From: Lomentospora prolificans
Taxonomy: Eukaryota; Ascomycota; Sordariomycetes; Microascales; Microascaceae
Length of the DNA: 64,000 nucleotides
Direction of reading: 5' to 3'
Assembly (NCBI GenBank): GCA_029532625.1
Contig: JARFXM010000009.1
Location: 3,534,001 to 3,598,000 of the forward strand
Position 1 is the stretch's first letter. The number at the start of each line of letters is the position of its first letter. The translations under genes were made by a program, and so were the position numbers. The notes under the pieces were generated by a model that saw only the letters and a program-made list of their open reading frames with translations, was not told where the DNA came from and ran no database searches. Positions 48,654-62,000 of the stretch are shown here, in pieces.

Positions 48654-50014
48654 ATGGAGCACACTTTCGAGCCGTTGAAAAATGACTTGCTCATTCGCAC
48701 TGCTTGGGGTAGGCGAGAGTCATCTTCTCCACGTCAATTGACCGATGCTAACTAACAACAGGCGAGGAGGTTGAGCGCCCTCCCATGTGGGTAATGCGAC
48801 AGGGTACTTACTCTCATGATGCTTCCTAAATCCCCGTTTGATATGCCTTAGTTGCTAAGCTTCCGTCCTCCCACAGCTGGCAGATACCTTCCTGAATATC
48901 ATGAAGCCAAAGGCAAACGTGACTTTTTCGAGTGCTGCCGAGACCCCGAAGTGGCTTCGACCATCACTCTACAGCCCATTGAGCGTTATGCTGGCTTGAT
49001 CGATGCTGCCATCATCTTCTCCGATATCCTCGTCGTGCCTCAGGCCATGGGAATGGTCGTCGAGATGATAGACAAGAAAGGACCACACTTCCCTCATCCG
49101 CTGAAATCTCCCGAAGATCCGCAATATGCCGAGCTGTTGGAGAAAAAGGTCGACGTTGCGAGTGAACTAGACTATGTTTACAAGGCCATTACCTTAACGA
49201 GGAAGAAGCTTGCCGGTCGAGTACCCCTGATTGGATTCTGTGGCGCTCCTTGGACTTTATTCTGCTACATGGTCGAAGGTGGTGGTACGAAATTGTTTGC
49301 CGAATCGAAGCGTTGGATCTACCGACACCCCGACGAATCGAAAAAGGTGCTACAAAAAATCACAGAAATTTGCGTAGAGTACCTCGCGTTGCAAGTTAAA
49401 GCCGGGGCACAGGTTCGTTCTAAAATCACAGCTTTAATCAAGAATAATCGGGTTGAATTACCTGCTAACGCCAGAGATTTTTTTTCACCTTCTAGCTCGT
49501 CATGGTGTTCGACTCGTGGGCTGGTGAGCATTCGCCGGCTTCATTCAAGGAGTTCTCTGAACCCTACTTGAAGTATATTTCCCAGCATCTCCCGCCCCGA
49601 CTGAAGGAACTTGGGCTTGACCCCGTTCCCATGACCGTATTCCCCAAGGGTGCTTGGTTTGCCCTGGATTCCGTGTGTGACCTGGGCTACAACGTCATCG
49701 GGCTTGATTGGCTCAGAGACCCGCGCGAAGCCGTTCAAATCCGTGGTAGCCGGCCAGTCGTCTTCCAGGGCAATGCTGATCCGGGCATCCTCTACGGCAC
49801 GAGGGAAGCCATCACCAAAGCTGTTGAGGACATGGTGAAAGGTTTCGGCGGTGGGAAGAAGGGGTGGATAGCCAACTTGGGCCACGGTATGCCCTTTGCT
49901 ATATCAGAGTTGATAAACCCCAGCACTAACGTATCGCTAGGTATTACCCCGGGTGTGAACCCCGAAGATTTGAAGTTCTTCTTCCAGGAAATCCACCGAC
50001 TCACTACGGCCTGA
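48654..50014 (+). CDS. uroporphyrinogen decarboxylase, heme biosynthesis (four exons)
   Basis: Converts uroporphyrinogen III to coproporphyrinogen III in the cytosol by removing the four acetate carboxyls. Exons 48654-48708, 48762-48803, 48877-49412 and 49496-50014 give 383 aa, close to the family norm. Introns are 53, 73 and 83 nt with GTAGGC, GTACTT and GTTCGT donors and CTAAC/CTAAG branch sites. The family signature PPMWVMRQAGRYLPEY is rebuilt only by joining exons 2 and 3. Substrate-binding Arg31 and Arg35 and catalytic Asp82 (FSDILV) are present, as are the GFCGAPWTL loop, the CYMVEGGG Tyr region, the FDSWAGE motif and the late NLGHG His. All expected active-site residues are intact. The ATG has A at -3 (AAAATGG). 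It shares its promoter with the divergent mitochondrial protein gene. Confidence 0.97.
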
Positions 50015-50595
50015 AGAACAATGCCTAATCACTCCTATTTTAAGCCCCTAGTGTTTAAGTTGCGTCTATTCTCGCGTGATTTGTAATCGCATCGGCAGTT
50101 AAAAAGGAAGAATAATAACAAGTACATGTATACAAGATATTGCTTCCGGAGCACAGGCTCCACATCATCCGCGAGGGTGGTTCGATCAAAGTTAAATGGA
50201 AGGACTGGCGATAGCTGATTAAACAATAAGAAACCAAAAGGGAAAAACAGGCTTAAAACTTTTCCTCCAAATCGTTACAGGCCATGGTATCATCGTGTTC
50301 CGCTCTTCATCTTGACGCTCTGATCCAAGCGATTCCCCGGGTGAACACAGTAAAGAGAAACAGAAAAATCAATCCAATGGAAAAGAAGAATGAACACACA
50401 GGTAGCGAACCCGAGGTATAATTGAGCACCCAACATCATACAGCATTAAAAGTGCACCCTAAGTTGCATAAAAAGAAAGAAGGCGACCCGAACGCCAATC
50501 CCGGATCGCTGCGTTAAGTCGATTGAAGCCGTGGCTAGAATTATAGAATCGTTCGTGAATGGCAGAATGACAGAACAATAGATCGGATCAAGGAT
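50015..50595. other. convergent 3' region between HEM12 and the GRGGAGN protein gene
   Basis: 581 bases, A/T-rich with AATAATAA and GAAAAA stretches suited to 3' ends of both convergent genes. No coding potential seen. Confidence 0.6.
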
Positions 50596-51046
50596 CTATT
50601 TCTTGCTGCGGAGCCACTGAACGCCTTTGTTCGCGAAAGAGAGGTCGAGGCTCTTGACGCTCTTTCCCGAAGAGCTGTCGTCGATGGCACATTCAGCGGA
50701 CTTGCTCCTGGCTAGTTCATCTGTGCGAAAGATGTTACCGGCACCGCCGCGGCCGGCGTACTGCGCACTAGAGCTTGATCGGCGGACAACACTAATAGCA
50801 TGTTAGCATCGTTCTTCAGTAGAATATATGTACACATAGAGACATTGGCAGTTCTTACGGCTCAACATCCTGGCGAAGGCGTGCCTCCTTGGGGTCGTTG
50901 TTCGAAGCCATATTACCGGAACCGCCACGGCCGGTGGTGAAGACTGTGGTTTTGAGGGTGGGAGTCTGGAGGTCCTTGTAGGAGAGAGGGGAATGCGGGG
51001 CGTTGGACATATTGCCCGCGCCGCCACGACCGTAAGAAGTGATCAT
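50596..51046 (-). CDS. small GRGGAGN-repeat (DUF3602-type) protein (two exons)
   Basis: Minus-strand exons 51046-50859 and 50791-50596 with a 67 nt intron (GTAAGA donor, GCTAAC branch-like site, TTAG acceptor) encode 127 aa. Three copies of the Gly/Arg motif are visible: GRGGAGNM near the start, GRGGSGNM in the middle and GRGGAGNI in exon 2, each after a Tyr or Thr-Thr. The repeats are spaced about 35 residues apart in a Ser/Pro-rich disordered chain; the C-terminus is KGVQWLRSKK. This spacing and motif are typical of fungal DUF3602 proteins, which lack a firmly known biochemical role. The open frame extends upstream without an ATG; the start chosen puts the first repeat at residue 6. The exon 2 reading is set by the third repeat. 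Confidence 0.88.
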
Positions 51047-54000
51047 TGTAGTTGTAAGAGAAGAAATGTGGAGGACTCCGGGTTGCTCTGCGAGGGGTTC
51101 GAGAGAAGTGGTATGCGACAAGCTATCGTATAGGTTGCGAAGCGGAGATTTTAAGGAATTTGGTATGATTCGCCTGATTTCTGTGTCTTGTTGCAATCTT
51201 GGGTGGTGAAGAACAATCTCTGTGTCCTGGGAGGTGAGTGCGAACTTAAGCTGATGTCGAAGCTGGAGGCGGGGAGCTATATGTATTGATGTTCACGACA
51301 CAACCACCACAAAGGGAAAGGCGACAACCGAAAGTAGCCTTCCACCTTCTTACTACCTACTACTTACTGAAACCTTGTTTGCCAGTGCTGAACCTTAGAA
51401 AAAAAAATTCTTCTCTACCACTCCCGTCCAGAAACAGACTCATCCTCTAGCTCCAGATCACACGGGCACGCAATTTTTCCCCCCTTGTCCAATTCCACCA
51501 ACACGCAAGCGCGAGACGGACACTTGCTAAAGCGCCTCGTTTCCCACCGAGGCGGGGAAACGGGGCACCTGTTCACCTCGTGGTGCTTTTTTTGCGGGTT
51601 TGGAACACACCTGCAACTCCGCAAAGGGGGAATGTGACCACTTTTAGGTTCCAGAAATTTCGCGCTACATTTTCACAAGTATTCCCCGCCAGGCAATGTG
51701 AGGTATTGTGACCGGATTGCTACCAATGTGCCAAGGCGCTTATGGTGGTGCCCCTGGATTTCTATGAGTTTTGGTATTGACAAAAGAAAACGTAATTGAC
51801 CCCGCAGCACTTAATATCCACTGTCAGGGAACCCTAAAGCCCAGCAACACCGCCTACTCTCCAAGGGAAATAGTGTCCTAAGCCCACTACGCACAGCATT
51901 GTTCTACCACTGAAATGTGCCTAAATTGGTGGCTGGCCAGCCCTCAATTCGTCCCCCAGGTGCCGTATTATTGATGCCTCGGGTTGGCTGAAAATTCCAA
52001 TGTTTGGTGTGCCAGCGCAGCACCCCAAACAAAGGCTTGGTCAACGAGTGTTTCCATGGCACAGGACCCAGACAAGGCGGGGGTGACGATAGCTTGCGAT
52101 GGAATTGCACCATTGTACGAAACATTGAAGTTGATTCCAACACCTCTCTTACGCATTGGTTAAAGCCAAATGCCAGCCTCGTTACTTTTGACACTGACAG
52201 GGCGAACGCAGGGCACAGCCCGCCTTCGCCTAGTTGAGGTACGAGATAATCGCTCTGTCGCTTCTGAGGAGAACTGCGGTCACCCAGAAGCTGTGACCTG
52301 CTGATTACGATGTAGGTACGGACTTTGATGGCAACGAAGAAGAAAACTTTTCAGAGGACAGAGAGCTCCACCCTGGCAAGCTGCAAGCTCGGCCGGGTGA
52401 TGGAGCTCTGGGTACATGAGGTAGGTCCGGAAGGATCGAGCCATGCAGAGAACATCACCTTTGACCTCGAGCCAGTGCTGTCCATGTCAGAAATAGAAGC
52501 TCAAGTCTGTCAGATCACAAGTCTCCTAGAGCCAACACGGATATTGCAACACACCAGGAGCGGGTTCTCAATGGTTTTGGCTTATAGATGGTAGGAAGAA
52601 AACCCTTTCGTGTATGTCGCACCTCCATTGTAATGCTCGGCCAACGATGGAGACCAGTATTACTCGGGAGTCCACTTCGGAAAACTAATCCGCACGGTAT
52701 CCTCCCAGCTGGCCACATTACGGACTTCCAGGATCAACCGTGAGCTACGAGACCCACTGCTTGACGTGCGGGGAAGAGGGTCGTACCATTCTCAAGCCAG
52801 CCATTTTAGTGGCTATTAATACCCGTAAGCGACTTTTGGCTGGCCAGCCAATGCATTTGCTCAGCTCCCCTGTCCACCCTTCAAGGCTTGTCGCACAGCA
52901 CCCACATCGCACCCAGGAACCTCCCACGTGTAGGGCAAAGAACGGAGTTGTCGGCCAGCCAGCGGCTTCTCCGTCACTCGGCTTGCATGCTTGAGCCAGA
53001 TCTCTCAACAGGCAACCAGACTCTGTTTGGGGGAAGCCCTTCATCAGTGTGTCACTCAGAGCGAGCGGGACAGCAGGAAGTCGCCATACTGTTACAGCAT
53101 CCTCAGCGGCTGGCACGTTCACTTCAATGATGCGGCCCCTTCTTCGGTGGCGCAACAGGTGACTTGACACGACTGGGGTCGACTGGGTCTGCGCACTGCT
53201 GCGTGATGAAGCAAAAATTTTCTTGTTCCATCACCATCGAAGCTCATCGTCGCCATAAAAACATAGGGAGGTGGCAGAATAGGCGGCAGTCCCAATGCGG
53301 TCGGGCATCGACCTTGTCACGAGTCCCTCATACCCTGGTCTCTCGCGTTAACCCCGGCTGAAGCACCGTTTGAAAAGATAAGTGGTCAATTCGTTTCGAG
53401 CGCATAGCAACGGTATTTTATGTTTCCATTCTGCCTTGCAGTGATGCTCCAAGGTTTGTTGGAAGGAATCAAGCTCCTCGACGTCCTCGTATGTGAGTGG
53501 CTCATAAACCGGCCCCCCTGCTCTTCTGATCTACCGAGGCCGCCCACAAAAACCAGGCCCCGAAAGCACTGCATCTATCGGAAGAGCTCTTGGGTTAAAC
53601 AGTGTCGGGGTTTAACGTAGGATACGTTCACCTTCGCACTCTTCTCCCATCTTACTTGGTCGACTGCGATGAATCCACATTGTACAAAGACCCTCTTGAG
53701 GCTAGATACCCTTCCTTTAGTTCGCTGCCGGTGCAGTCCTACCATCATGGCATACTCAATGATGTAAGCTACATGAATCGTTCTTGTGCAGTCTTGACTT
53801 GTCCGCAGATCGCTCCCCCAATCCCAGATCGAATCACATGTAAGATGCGCAAGTGTTTCAACATACGGCTCGTATGGATTGCTGCATTCGCCAGCTAACT
53901 TGTGCGTTATCGCCGCCGCTATAGAAAGTTACCAAGATGGGTATGGCTTACATTGGCTGAGGTGCGAACGCCATCCTAACACGGTGATCCTCGTTACTTA

Positions 54001-55196
54001 GCCATCGGTATCCTTGGTATGTCCGTCGATGAATTGACTCCACAGCCTCCGGGCTTTAACCACCTAACCCGGGTTCGTGATCGGTTTGCCAAATCGGGGG
54101 TCTGCCGGTCGGCAGCCGGCTATGTGGTACGAGAGAAGTGGGGCCCGCCGGAGTCAATCCTGTCCGCCCCCTCGAGCTGCTAGCCGGAGCGAGTCTAGAA
54201 ATGGAAGCTGGAAACATAATACTAAGGTGGAACGACCCCAAGTGATACCCGAGTTAATATGATATACCCCGCTCTTCGCAGGAATTCGGAGATGCATTTC
54301 ACTAGACGATTGTGCGTCGTCTGACGGGCTCCCTTGAACGGGCCATTGGTCAAAACTCATGTCCCTGCTCCATAGAATGTGGTCACTCACAAGCCATCGA
54401 TGTTGCTTTAGCTATGAGATGGCAGCAAGAGAAGTCGCCAGCGCAGTCCAAACCCCGTTAAATTCCTAGAATAATTAGTGGGACTTGAGCTAAATGCTGT
54501 ATTGGTAAGTAAGCATACCAGCAATCTTAACCCGAGAGCATTCTTAGCCCAACGTTATTACTCGTAGCTCTGCTCATTTCTGGTTTTAGACACGATGCTA
54601 CCAGGACTGCGAGGCATGCCAGCGTGACATGCTATCATTTGGGCAATTCGAAGTGCGCCAGGTTCCTCCTCATGTTGTACCCCCTATTCTGGCTATGACA
54701 ATCTTGCATTGTGACAACTACCATTTCGCATCCTGCGGGCCATGGACATAAAACCATATTTCCCAACCACTCCCAAAGGTTAGAAGTTCCCAAGGTAACA
54801 AGGTCCTCATATACCTTCGTATGTCACTCCCTTTCACCAACAAGAGTGGTTCCATTCTGTGGTAAAGCGCTATGTTGAGGACGCCTATTGGTCCATCACC
54901 CTGCCCAGAATCCTAGCCGCCTGAAGCTTGGAGCTTCCCTACGAATGAAACTGAACTACAACGGCATTGTGAGCCCGTGCCCACCCTCCCCAACGCTAAT
55001 CACGCCGTTCACTCTTGCAGACGGCGGCTGACAAGAATGGAGATAACTAACCCTCCTCTCCCTAATCAGTGTTTCGATTTGAAGAGAAAAAGTATCCTCA
55101 ATCATGATTCTATTACATCTAAGACTAGCGTTCTTGAACAACAAATTGAAGGCTTAAGCTAGAAGCGCGCCGTCAACATCGAATCGGCTGGGCAAG
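51047..55196. other. 4.1 kb gene-poor region
   Basis: No gene supported. The leader of the GRGGAGN gene probably occupies the first few hundred bases, which are CT-rich on its strand. Perfect palindromes built on CTGGCCAG occur at 51931-51942 and 52836-52851, and CCAGCCA motifs recur. Other open frames are below 145 codons with no recognised motif. Confidence 0.5.
52836..52851. repeat. 16-bp perfect palindrome
   Basis: TTGGCTGGCCAGCCAA reads the same on both strands. Its 8-bp core CTGGCCAG is shared with sites at 364, 44536, 51933 and 63064. It could be a dimeric protein-binding site; no binding factor is assigned. Confidence 0.8.
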
Positions 55197-56071
55197 ATGG
55201 TAGACCAAACCGACTTAGTGGAGCTCAACAGCTACCCCCGGCGCAAACATGTTTCGACAGACCCAGATGATCTACCGATTTGGGCGCCCATATCGCGTCG
55301 TTCCTTGATGATCAGTTTATATAGTATCCCTCCAACGCTGTTCACGGCGTCTGTTATCGAGATTGCCTTCAGGGCGGCAACACCGAAGCTGGGCACGGCA
55401 AGAAAATTCGTGCAATGGTCGGATGATGAGCAGGAGGGCCTGATGGGTGACTGGCCCCAGTCGCTGTTCCCTCACGAAGACGAACTTCCAATCACCTCCG
55501 CCGCACTCTCAATTATGGCATCGCTGTTAGTCATGGGTCTTGTTATGTACGTTGCTAGGAACGGCCCCATCAAGGTAAGTGAAATAGTTGCCTCACTAGA
55601 TAGGTGACCCGCTAACGCGAGATACAGACAACCTACTGGCACCGCATGGCTATAATTGGCCTTTTAAGCTTGAACGGGCTCCTAGCTCTGGCGGCGACCA
55701 TTTACGCCTTCACACTTAACTCAAGATCCGAGCATATTAGACTAGAATATGTTTTGGCCACCGCCGAGCTCGCGAACGAACGTCTTGGTACCGAAGATAA
55801 GCCAGGGTTTTTCATATACGACTTAGGCTTGTTTACTCGCGAGACATGGGCTTGTGAGGCCAGGGCCTTCCCCCATTTTAACGCGAACCTCGGCGGTGTG
55901 ATGAGCAGGGCTTGCGATCTGGGCATCGGAGCAAGGTGGCTATCTCTCTTCATCTTCTTAGCAGCGACTGGTTTGTTCACAGTAATACTTATGGATCATC
56001 GAGGCGGTAGGTACTTCATGCAGTCGTGGAAGAGGAGGGCGGCGATACGAGACAACACGGCATATGCTTGA
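55197..56071 (+). CDS. four-TM fungal membrane protein of unknown function (two exons)
   Basis: Exons 55197-55574 and 55628-56071 give 273 aa; the 53 nt intron has GTAAGT donor, GCTAAC branch site and ACAG acceptor, phase 0 after Lys. Hydrophobic segments at about 36-58, 98-120, 132-154 and 229-248 suggest four membrane spans with both ends cytosolic (the tail is basic: SWKRRAAIR). The loop between TM3 and TM4 holds TWACEARAF and RACDLGIGARW, a paired-Cys arrangement suggesting an extracellular or luminal disulfide. Four-span topology recalls Sur7/claudin-like families, but the large loop is in the wrong place, so I do not assign it. It stands alone between two gene-poor stretches. Confidence 0.85.
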
Positions 56072-59000
56072 GGGTGGTCTATGGATTTACGGGTTTGATC
56101 CGTCTTTCGAGAATGTTATGATCAATACTTGCTCGGATGACGTTAGCGGAGTACGTTATAGGTCTCCAAAAAAGATTGCACGCACCCAGCATGACTCGAG
56201 TGACCCCTTCTCGTGCCTCATATCCATCACTCGGGGTTACAACACGGATGCAACACGCCTCCATACCTAACAACTCCTATAGCCATCTCCACTTCATCAA
56301 CCCCTCGGTTAAGGAGGTGTAGGTTGAGCATGGGAATCGAGCCATGCCTTCAGGGTCAAGTCATTTTCGGGCCTGCTGCAGGGTCTACCTTGTGCCCTAG
56401 GGTAAGCGGCACAGAACGTTGTGCGCAGTCATATAGTAGGTTTCTTCTATAAGAGCAGGCCAGAAGCCCAGTTTGGCCATTCTGTAATGGTTTTCGAGGC
56501 CTGTAATAACCTGTTTTTGTACAGGTTTCGTTCCATTGCAGTGGAGGCGAGCCTCCTTCGGCTTACCAGTGGATCCATATTCTTGGGTCTTGGAGGCCTC
56601 GACCAACACACTTGTATACATGGACGCATGGCTGATCTTCTTTCCAGATTTCTGTTTTTACACTGCTTCCGTGTTGTCCCTTTTGCACGCCTTACCCAGG
56701 TAACCCCCGTGTCAGGCTCAGATTATCTTTTTTCACGCTGACCGACCCAGAGCCACAGAGGAACTAGAAACGTGCTGTTGCTGTCCCATCCACCTCACGT
56801 AGGCACAGATACACGTAAAAGCCTCGGACATACTGGTTTGGATAATGGAAATAAGAACCATTTATATTATTACAAATAGTGTCGGGCAAAAAAGGCCCCA
56901 AAACTCCACCCCAGCGAGACCCCGTCCCTTATTCTGTATAGCAAAAAGACAGCTAAGATGGTAAGGTAGAAAGTCCAGGATCAATGGTCGCCAGTGTCGG
57001 CAATGATACGTACGTTCTCCCAGCTATGCAAGCTATAAGGATCCGTTCGATATACCGAGTAGAAAGTGAAAGCTCGCTGAGGGGGTAGGCATGGTGTCTA
57101 GACTCCCCGACTTTTGGACCACCTCCAGCTCTGAACGAAACATTTCACAGAAAAAAAAACTAGATCTATCCGTATTCCCATGTTCGAATACTCCGTAGTT
57201 CACGGCAACGGAGGTTATAAGAAAATAGACATCGACGCGCACGCATGCATCAGGCAACTCCATCAACATTGGAAAGACAACAACTGAATCGGAAGCGAGA
57301 ACTACTAGTCGCTTTTATTATAGGTAAACTAGAAGTGAACCAGTTAAGTATAAGTGGTCTATATTATGATGTTCTAGTAGGGCCGCTATTACAGAAGCCG
57401 GACGTAGAAAGAAGAGACTTCAGGCTAGTCGATGGCCATACTCGCGAGAGCGAGCGTTTGAGAGCAGCAGTTCTAAACAGAACAGTTCCAATATCTTCTC
57501 ACTTATTGTGGAAACGAAACCATGGCGAGACAACCGGGAATGGTTAGATCCTTCTTACTGGTAAGCGAGTCTGATGGGCCAGCGTACATTCCAGGTCTGG
57601 AAATGGGGACGCGGGGACGCAGGCACTGGAGAGAAAATCCAAATCATTCCGAGATACTACAATGCGCCGATTTCCTAGACATGGCTGGCAAGGGCACCCC
57701 GGGAATGGCGATCACGGACAAAGACCAAGTAAAAAAGCGAACGCCGACGACCTCGCATGATTTCTGTGAGAACCAGAAACCATGTGGACTCCTTTCCGAC
57801 ACCTGGCCGCGTCGTTGGCGATCATAGGTCGAGCCTTAGCGACTGCTTTCCTCCACGTTCCTTGATCAGTGCCGAAGCCCAAAGCCGGAAAGAGGAATAC
57901 TTGGGCCGACGGAATGTAACGCAATGTTGGAAGTCAGGGGAGGAGGGCTATTCACGTTCAAGCATGGGCATCATCTCAAGTTACAGAGAGACACATCATT
58001 GGGCGCGTATGCCTCTTGGGAGGGAACGTTGGGGTCAATTGATGTCTTTGTGGAAATCCATGCATCAGTGGCTCCGGGTATCCCGGAACGACTAGGATCG
58101 TGCGAATGTGATGCAGATCTGCACCAGTGTGAGGGTGTCCCTACAACGTTGAGAAGAATTCTCGAAGGTCTCAGATCGCCCAGAGTGGATGCCGGAGCAT
58201 CAAGTTTGGACGATTGATAGGGCGGGTGAAAGCTGGGCTCCAGTCTAGTCGTCTCCTCCCCAGTCCCACTTCATGCTGGGGACCTGCCTCATGGTTGAGG
58301 AGAACTCACGGCATCACCTCCGATTCCCATCATCATGTACCACGACCGGGATAATTCAGCGCAGCGCTGGCAACATTTGAATGCTCCACTTGTATAGTGC
58401 GGCACATCCTGCATCTCAATAGTTTGATTGTTACGTGCAGTTCTGCACACACTGGAGGTGCGACCACTCGACTTCAGTTACAACCCAGCCACCCGTTGAG
58501 CGCATAGGCCTGCTCCTGCCGCTGGTCCTCTCTCACGTTTTGCGGGTCCTCGGACCCCATTTATGGGTAACCTACCATGTGCCACTAGGATTTTTTGTAT
58601 CTTCTTTTAGATCTGATCAACTCCGGCGAAGTCCCTTAAATTCCTCACAAGTGCTGGCTTCGTGGTACCCGGTTGGGCATGTTGGTAATATCATGATGCG
58701 GCAACGGGCTCCTGCCGAAGTCACCAAGGGGTAAGGGACGGGGTGGGGGGTGTGGGTTGACCGACAGGGGAGGGTCAAGTACAGTCAGTTGTCGTTCGAA
58801 GCCTGGCGAAATAATAGGCGGTAGGCGCATTGTCTACGGGCGATCGTCCATTCCTTCCCGGTGTAAGAGCCCCAAGCCCTATGTACTTGTACTTGGTCCA
58901 AATTGATAGCCCGGAGTAGTTGGCATGTGAGCATGTCTCGTGTCCGCCGCATCGTCTACCGAACTTTTCATATCCATTTTTATGAGTGTGCACGTAAGGC

Positions 59001-62000
59001 CTTGATCATTAGTTGATGTCATGCCATCGTAACATGCTTGATAGACCAAGCACCGTCTGTCTTGCTGTGTCACCTTTCCGCCAGCATCTCGGCTGAGGAG
59101 GGTTGCAAACGCCCATGTCTAAGGTCTGGGCTCCCAAGCCTGCTTGCCATGCATCTTCCCCCTTTCGGCAGCCTGCATTCCCTGAGCTCTTTCGTAGCCC
59201 GCGTGCGCACCAATTCCAATGCCAATCGGGATTGTCCCCAGGTTCTGGTAACTGTCAGGACCCGGTCTTTGTTCCGGCGTAGTGCAAGGTACAGTAACGT
59301 GGGCCGACGGCTGTCAAGGCTTCCGTAACCGTCCTTTCCTTCTTCGTGAGTCAACCATATTACGAGGCTGCTACTTGCTTGTCATCTGGGAATTACTAGC
59401 CAAATCTCACGCGCTCTGTAATTGTTATGTAATACTTGGTGCCAGAAATCTTCCCTTAGCAGAGCTCTTAACCATCCCCTCATCACTATGGACCAAGCGA
59501 CCATTGCGTGTTGCACTTCGTTGTCGATGTACTCCTTAGAACTGGCCATGCCAGACATGTGGCTATTCTGGTAAGCGTTGTGGCAAGCTTCGAAAGCCGC
59601 CCTATTACGGGTGGGTCCTGTGCAAATAAAGAGACACACCAGCTCCGTTAGCCACGGAATGTATAGTTTAGCACTTACATCCCGCCTTCTCCACCGAGGA
59701 GCCACCGTGACTGGGTGCCATCAGACAATCCCTCTGAACAGGAACCATGCGAGAGGCTTTTGGGCACGGCTTTCAATGGTTCAATAATTCAAACGACTTG
59801 CCATGTGATATGCTCACGTTTTTGTCAGGGCTGGCTAGCGAATCACAGAGCCAAGCAATCGGCTCGTTATCCGGCGTGCAGGGTTCGAGAGAGCAGCATT
59901 TAATCTGTTTTTAAGAATTACTTGCCGGACATATTCGCTACTTGGCGATTTTTTGTGCGTGACGGAGCAAAGCACGTCACCAGGCCCATAGTACCACCAG
60001 TCGTTTGTTGTCCGTTGACGGTGGATAATGACAAACAATAGCCCTCAAGAGATGAGCATACTAGAGGCGAAACACCAAGGAACTCCGGCGACTCCACCGC
60101 CTTGAACTTCAGGACTGAATCTTGTGAACTCACATTCCTTCGTCTAGGGCGTAGGACCCAGTACATGTCAAGACCAAATACAGGGAAAGTAGATATCTCA
60201 CACAGTTTACTAAATAAGGGATACGCGTCGCAATGATATAGCACGAAGCCCCGTTGAGACTTCGATCGACACATGCCGTACCTGCGGGAAGCCCAAAGAA
60301 CCTAAGTAGACGGCTGGCAATGGGCGGAACGCCGGTTTGCAATTCCTTGCTCACAGTAGGGCCTCATCTCCATGTTAATAGTGTATGAAAATGTGGGAGA
60401 AGACCCACAAATCTGAAGATGATAGGTCGGAATTGAGATGGCTATTTATTTCCCATCTTCACGGCGAACCGCTCTCCCAGTAAGTCCAGTTTGGATAGGG
60501 GCGATTAACGGGAGGCGTCGCTCAACTAGGAACCCTGACTGAATATAAAAAACGAGAGACTCGTTTGATTACCATTATACTCGATTATCCACGCCTTGGC
60601 TTCTCCACGATGTAAGGCGAGGTAGAGGCCATAGGTGGCGGTTAGTACGGCTCGTTGTTGATGCAGATGGCATGCAGGTATATGCAGGGAGGCGAACTAT
60701 TTCGAACCGCACATGATGTTGTTGGCGCAATATCTGTAAATGATCGAACATGGTAGATGTGGGGTGTGTAGGTGCCCAAAATAGCATGTCACGACGTGTG
60801 TGGTGGAGAGGAGCGTGAAAAAAGTCCGAATCGGTAATTCTAATATTATTTAGGTTGCAAGGGCTGGTTATCAAGAGCCACCTCTCCCCCCTCTCAGCTT
60901 TCTTTATTTCAAATCCCAGGGTGGTGGCCACGGAGTGGCACCCTGAACGGGACACGGTAGCCAGCGACGTGGTGTTGAGGACGGGACCGGCGATCAATCC
61001 CCCCAGCCATGGAGGGACGGCTTGTGTCATTATCTATTGTAAAGGATGACTAGCGACCGGGATTGATTGCGCTCCACATGCCGTCGCACCGGCGAAATTT
61101 CAAAAGGAGAAATGCCAAAGTGAAGTATTCGATATGTTCAATTATAACCCACAGAAGAGGGTGGGCGCTGGGGAAGAAGAGGTGCGGGAGTTATATGGTA
61201 TGATACCAACCGAATTTTCTCAGCCCAGCACCCTTTGCCAGGAAGGGTGAACGAACATCAATTGATGTTTCTTAGAGTTGACTTTATCAACGGTGTCCCC
61301 GGTGATGGAAGCTAGTTGGTCAGTGTGCTATCAGGGGGTTGTGTGAAGTATGGCAAGCGCCACTCTTTGATATACCAAGTTAAAATGAAGATGTTGGTTT
61401 CTTGACCGCACAAGTATCTAAAACGTCGATGGTCCACAGGGCTGCATCCTTCGTTTCTTTCTTGAAGCGGCCGTGACTCCTAGCGACAAAATATCCTCCG
61501 GTCAAGCGCAGCCCGGTTTCTGGTCATAACCTAGCCTTCAGGCACGCGCCAAGCCTAGCAGCGTGGCTGACTATTCTTTCCATTTTCAGTACTACTTGCT
61601 TCTAGATGGCATTTGGCGTGCGACCGAAGCTCGGTGATCCTCGTTCGAGGGGCCTGTCTGGGCGTCGATCAATGGTATTGAACGTTTATTAAGGGACCAA
61701 CGCATGGTATGAAGGCTATCCCGGCAGCCAGATTCATTTTTGAGAGAGTGGCACGGGAATCCAACTGTGCCGAACAAGTCGAACCGCTCGATGGAGAGCT
61801 GGATGTGGGGATCCGCTGACCGAGTGGTGAGAGGCTGCTCGTACCATGCCCTCCTTTCTGCATCCGAGACCTACACCATGTGCTTCGTCCGGTAAGTGGG
61901 CAATCAAACCAGCCAGAACGGGGCTGCAGCTGCTGGTGGGGAGTTCAAGTATCCGCCCTGTGAGCTGCAGTGCTGCCATACCACAGGAGGGGCGGCTTGA

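Noticed and set aside
56320..56350. tRNA B-box-like sequence on the minus strand
   Set aside because: No A-box at the right distance and no seven-base acceptor stem.
59382..59705. Minus-strand frame of 107 codons with fairly protein-like sequence
   Set aside because: It starts at GTG, no upstream exon was found, and I recognise no family.
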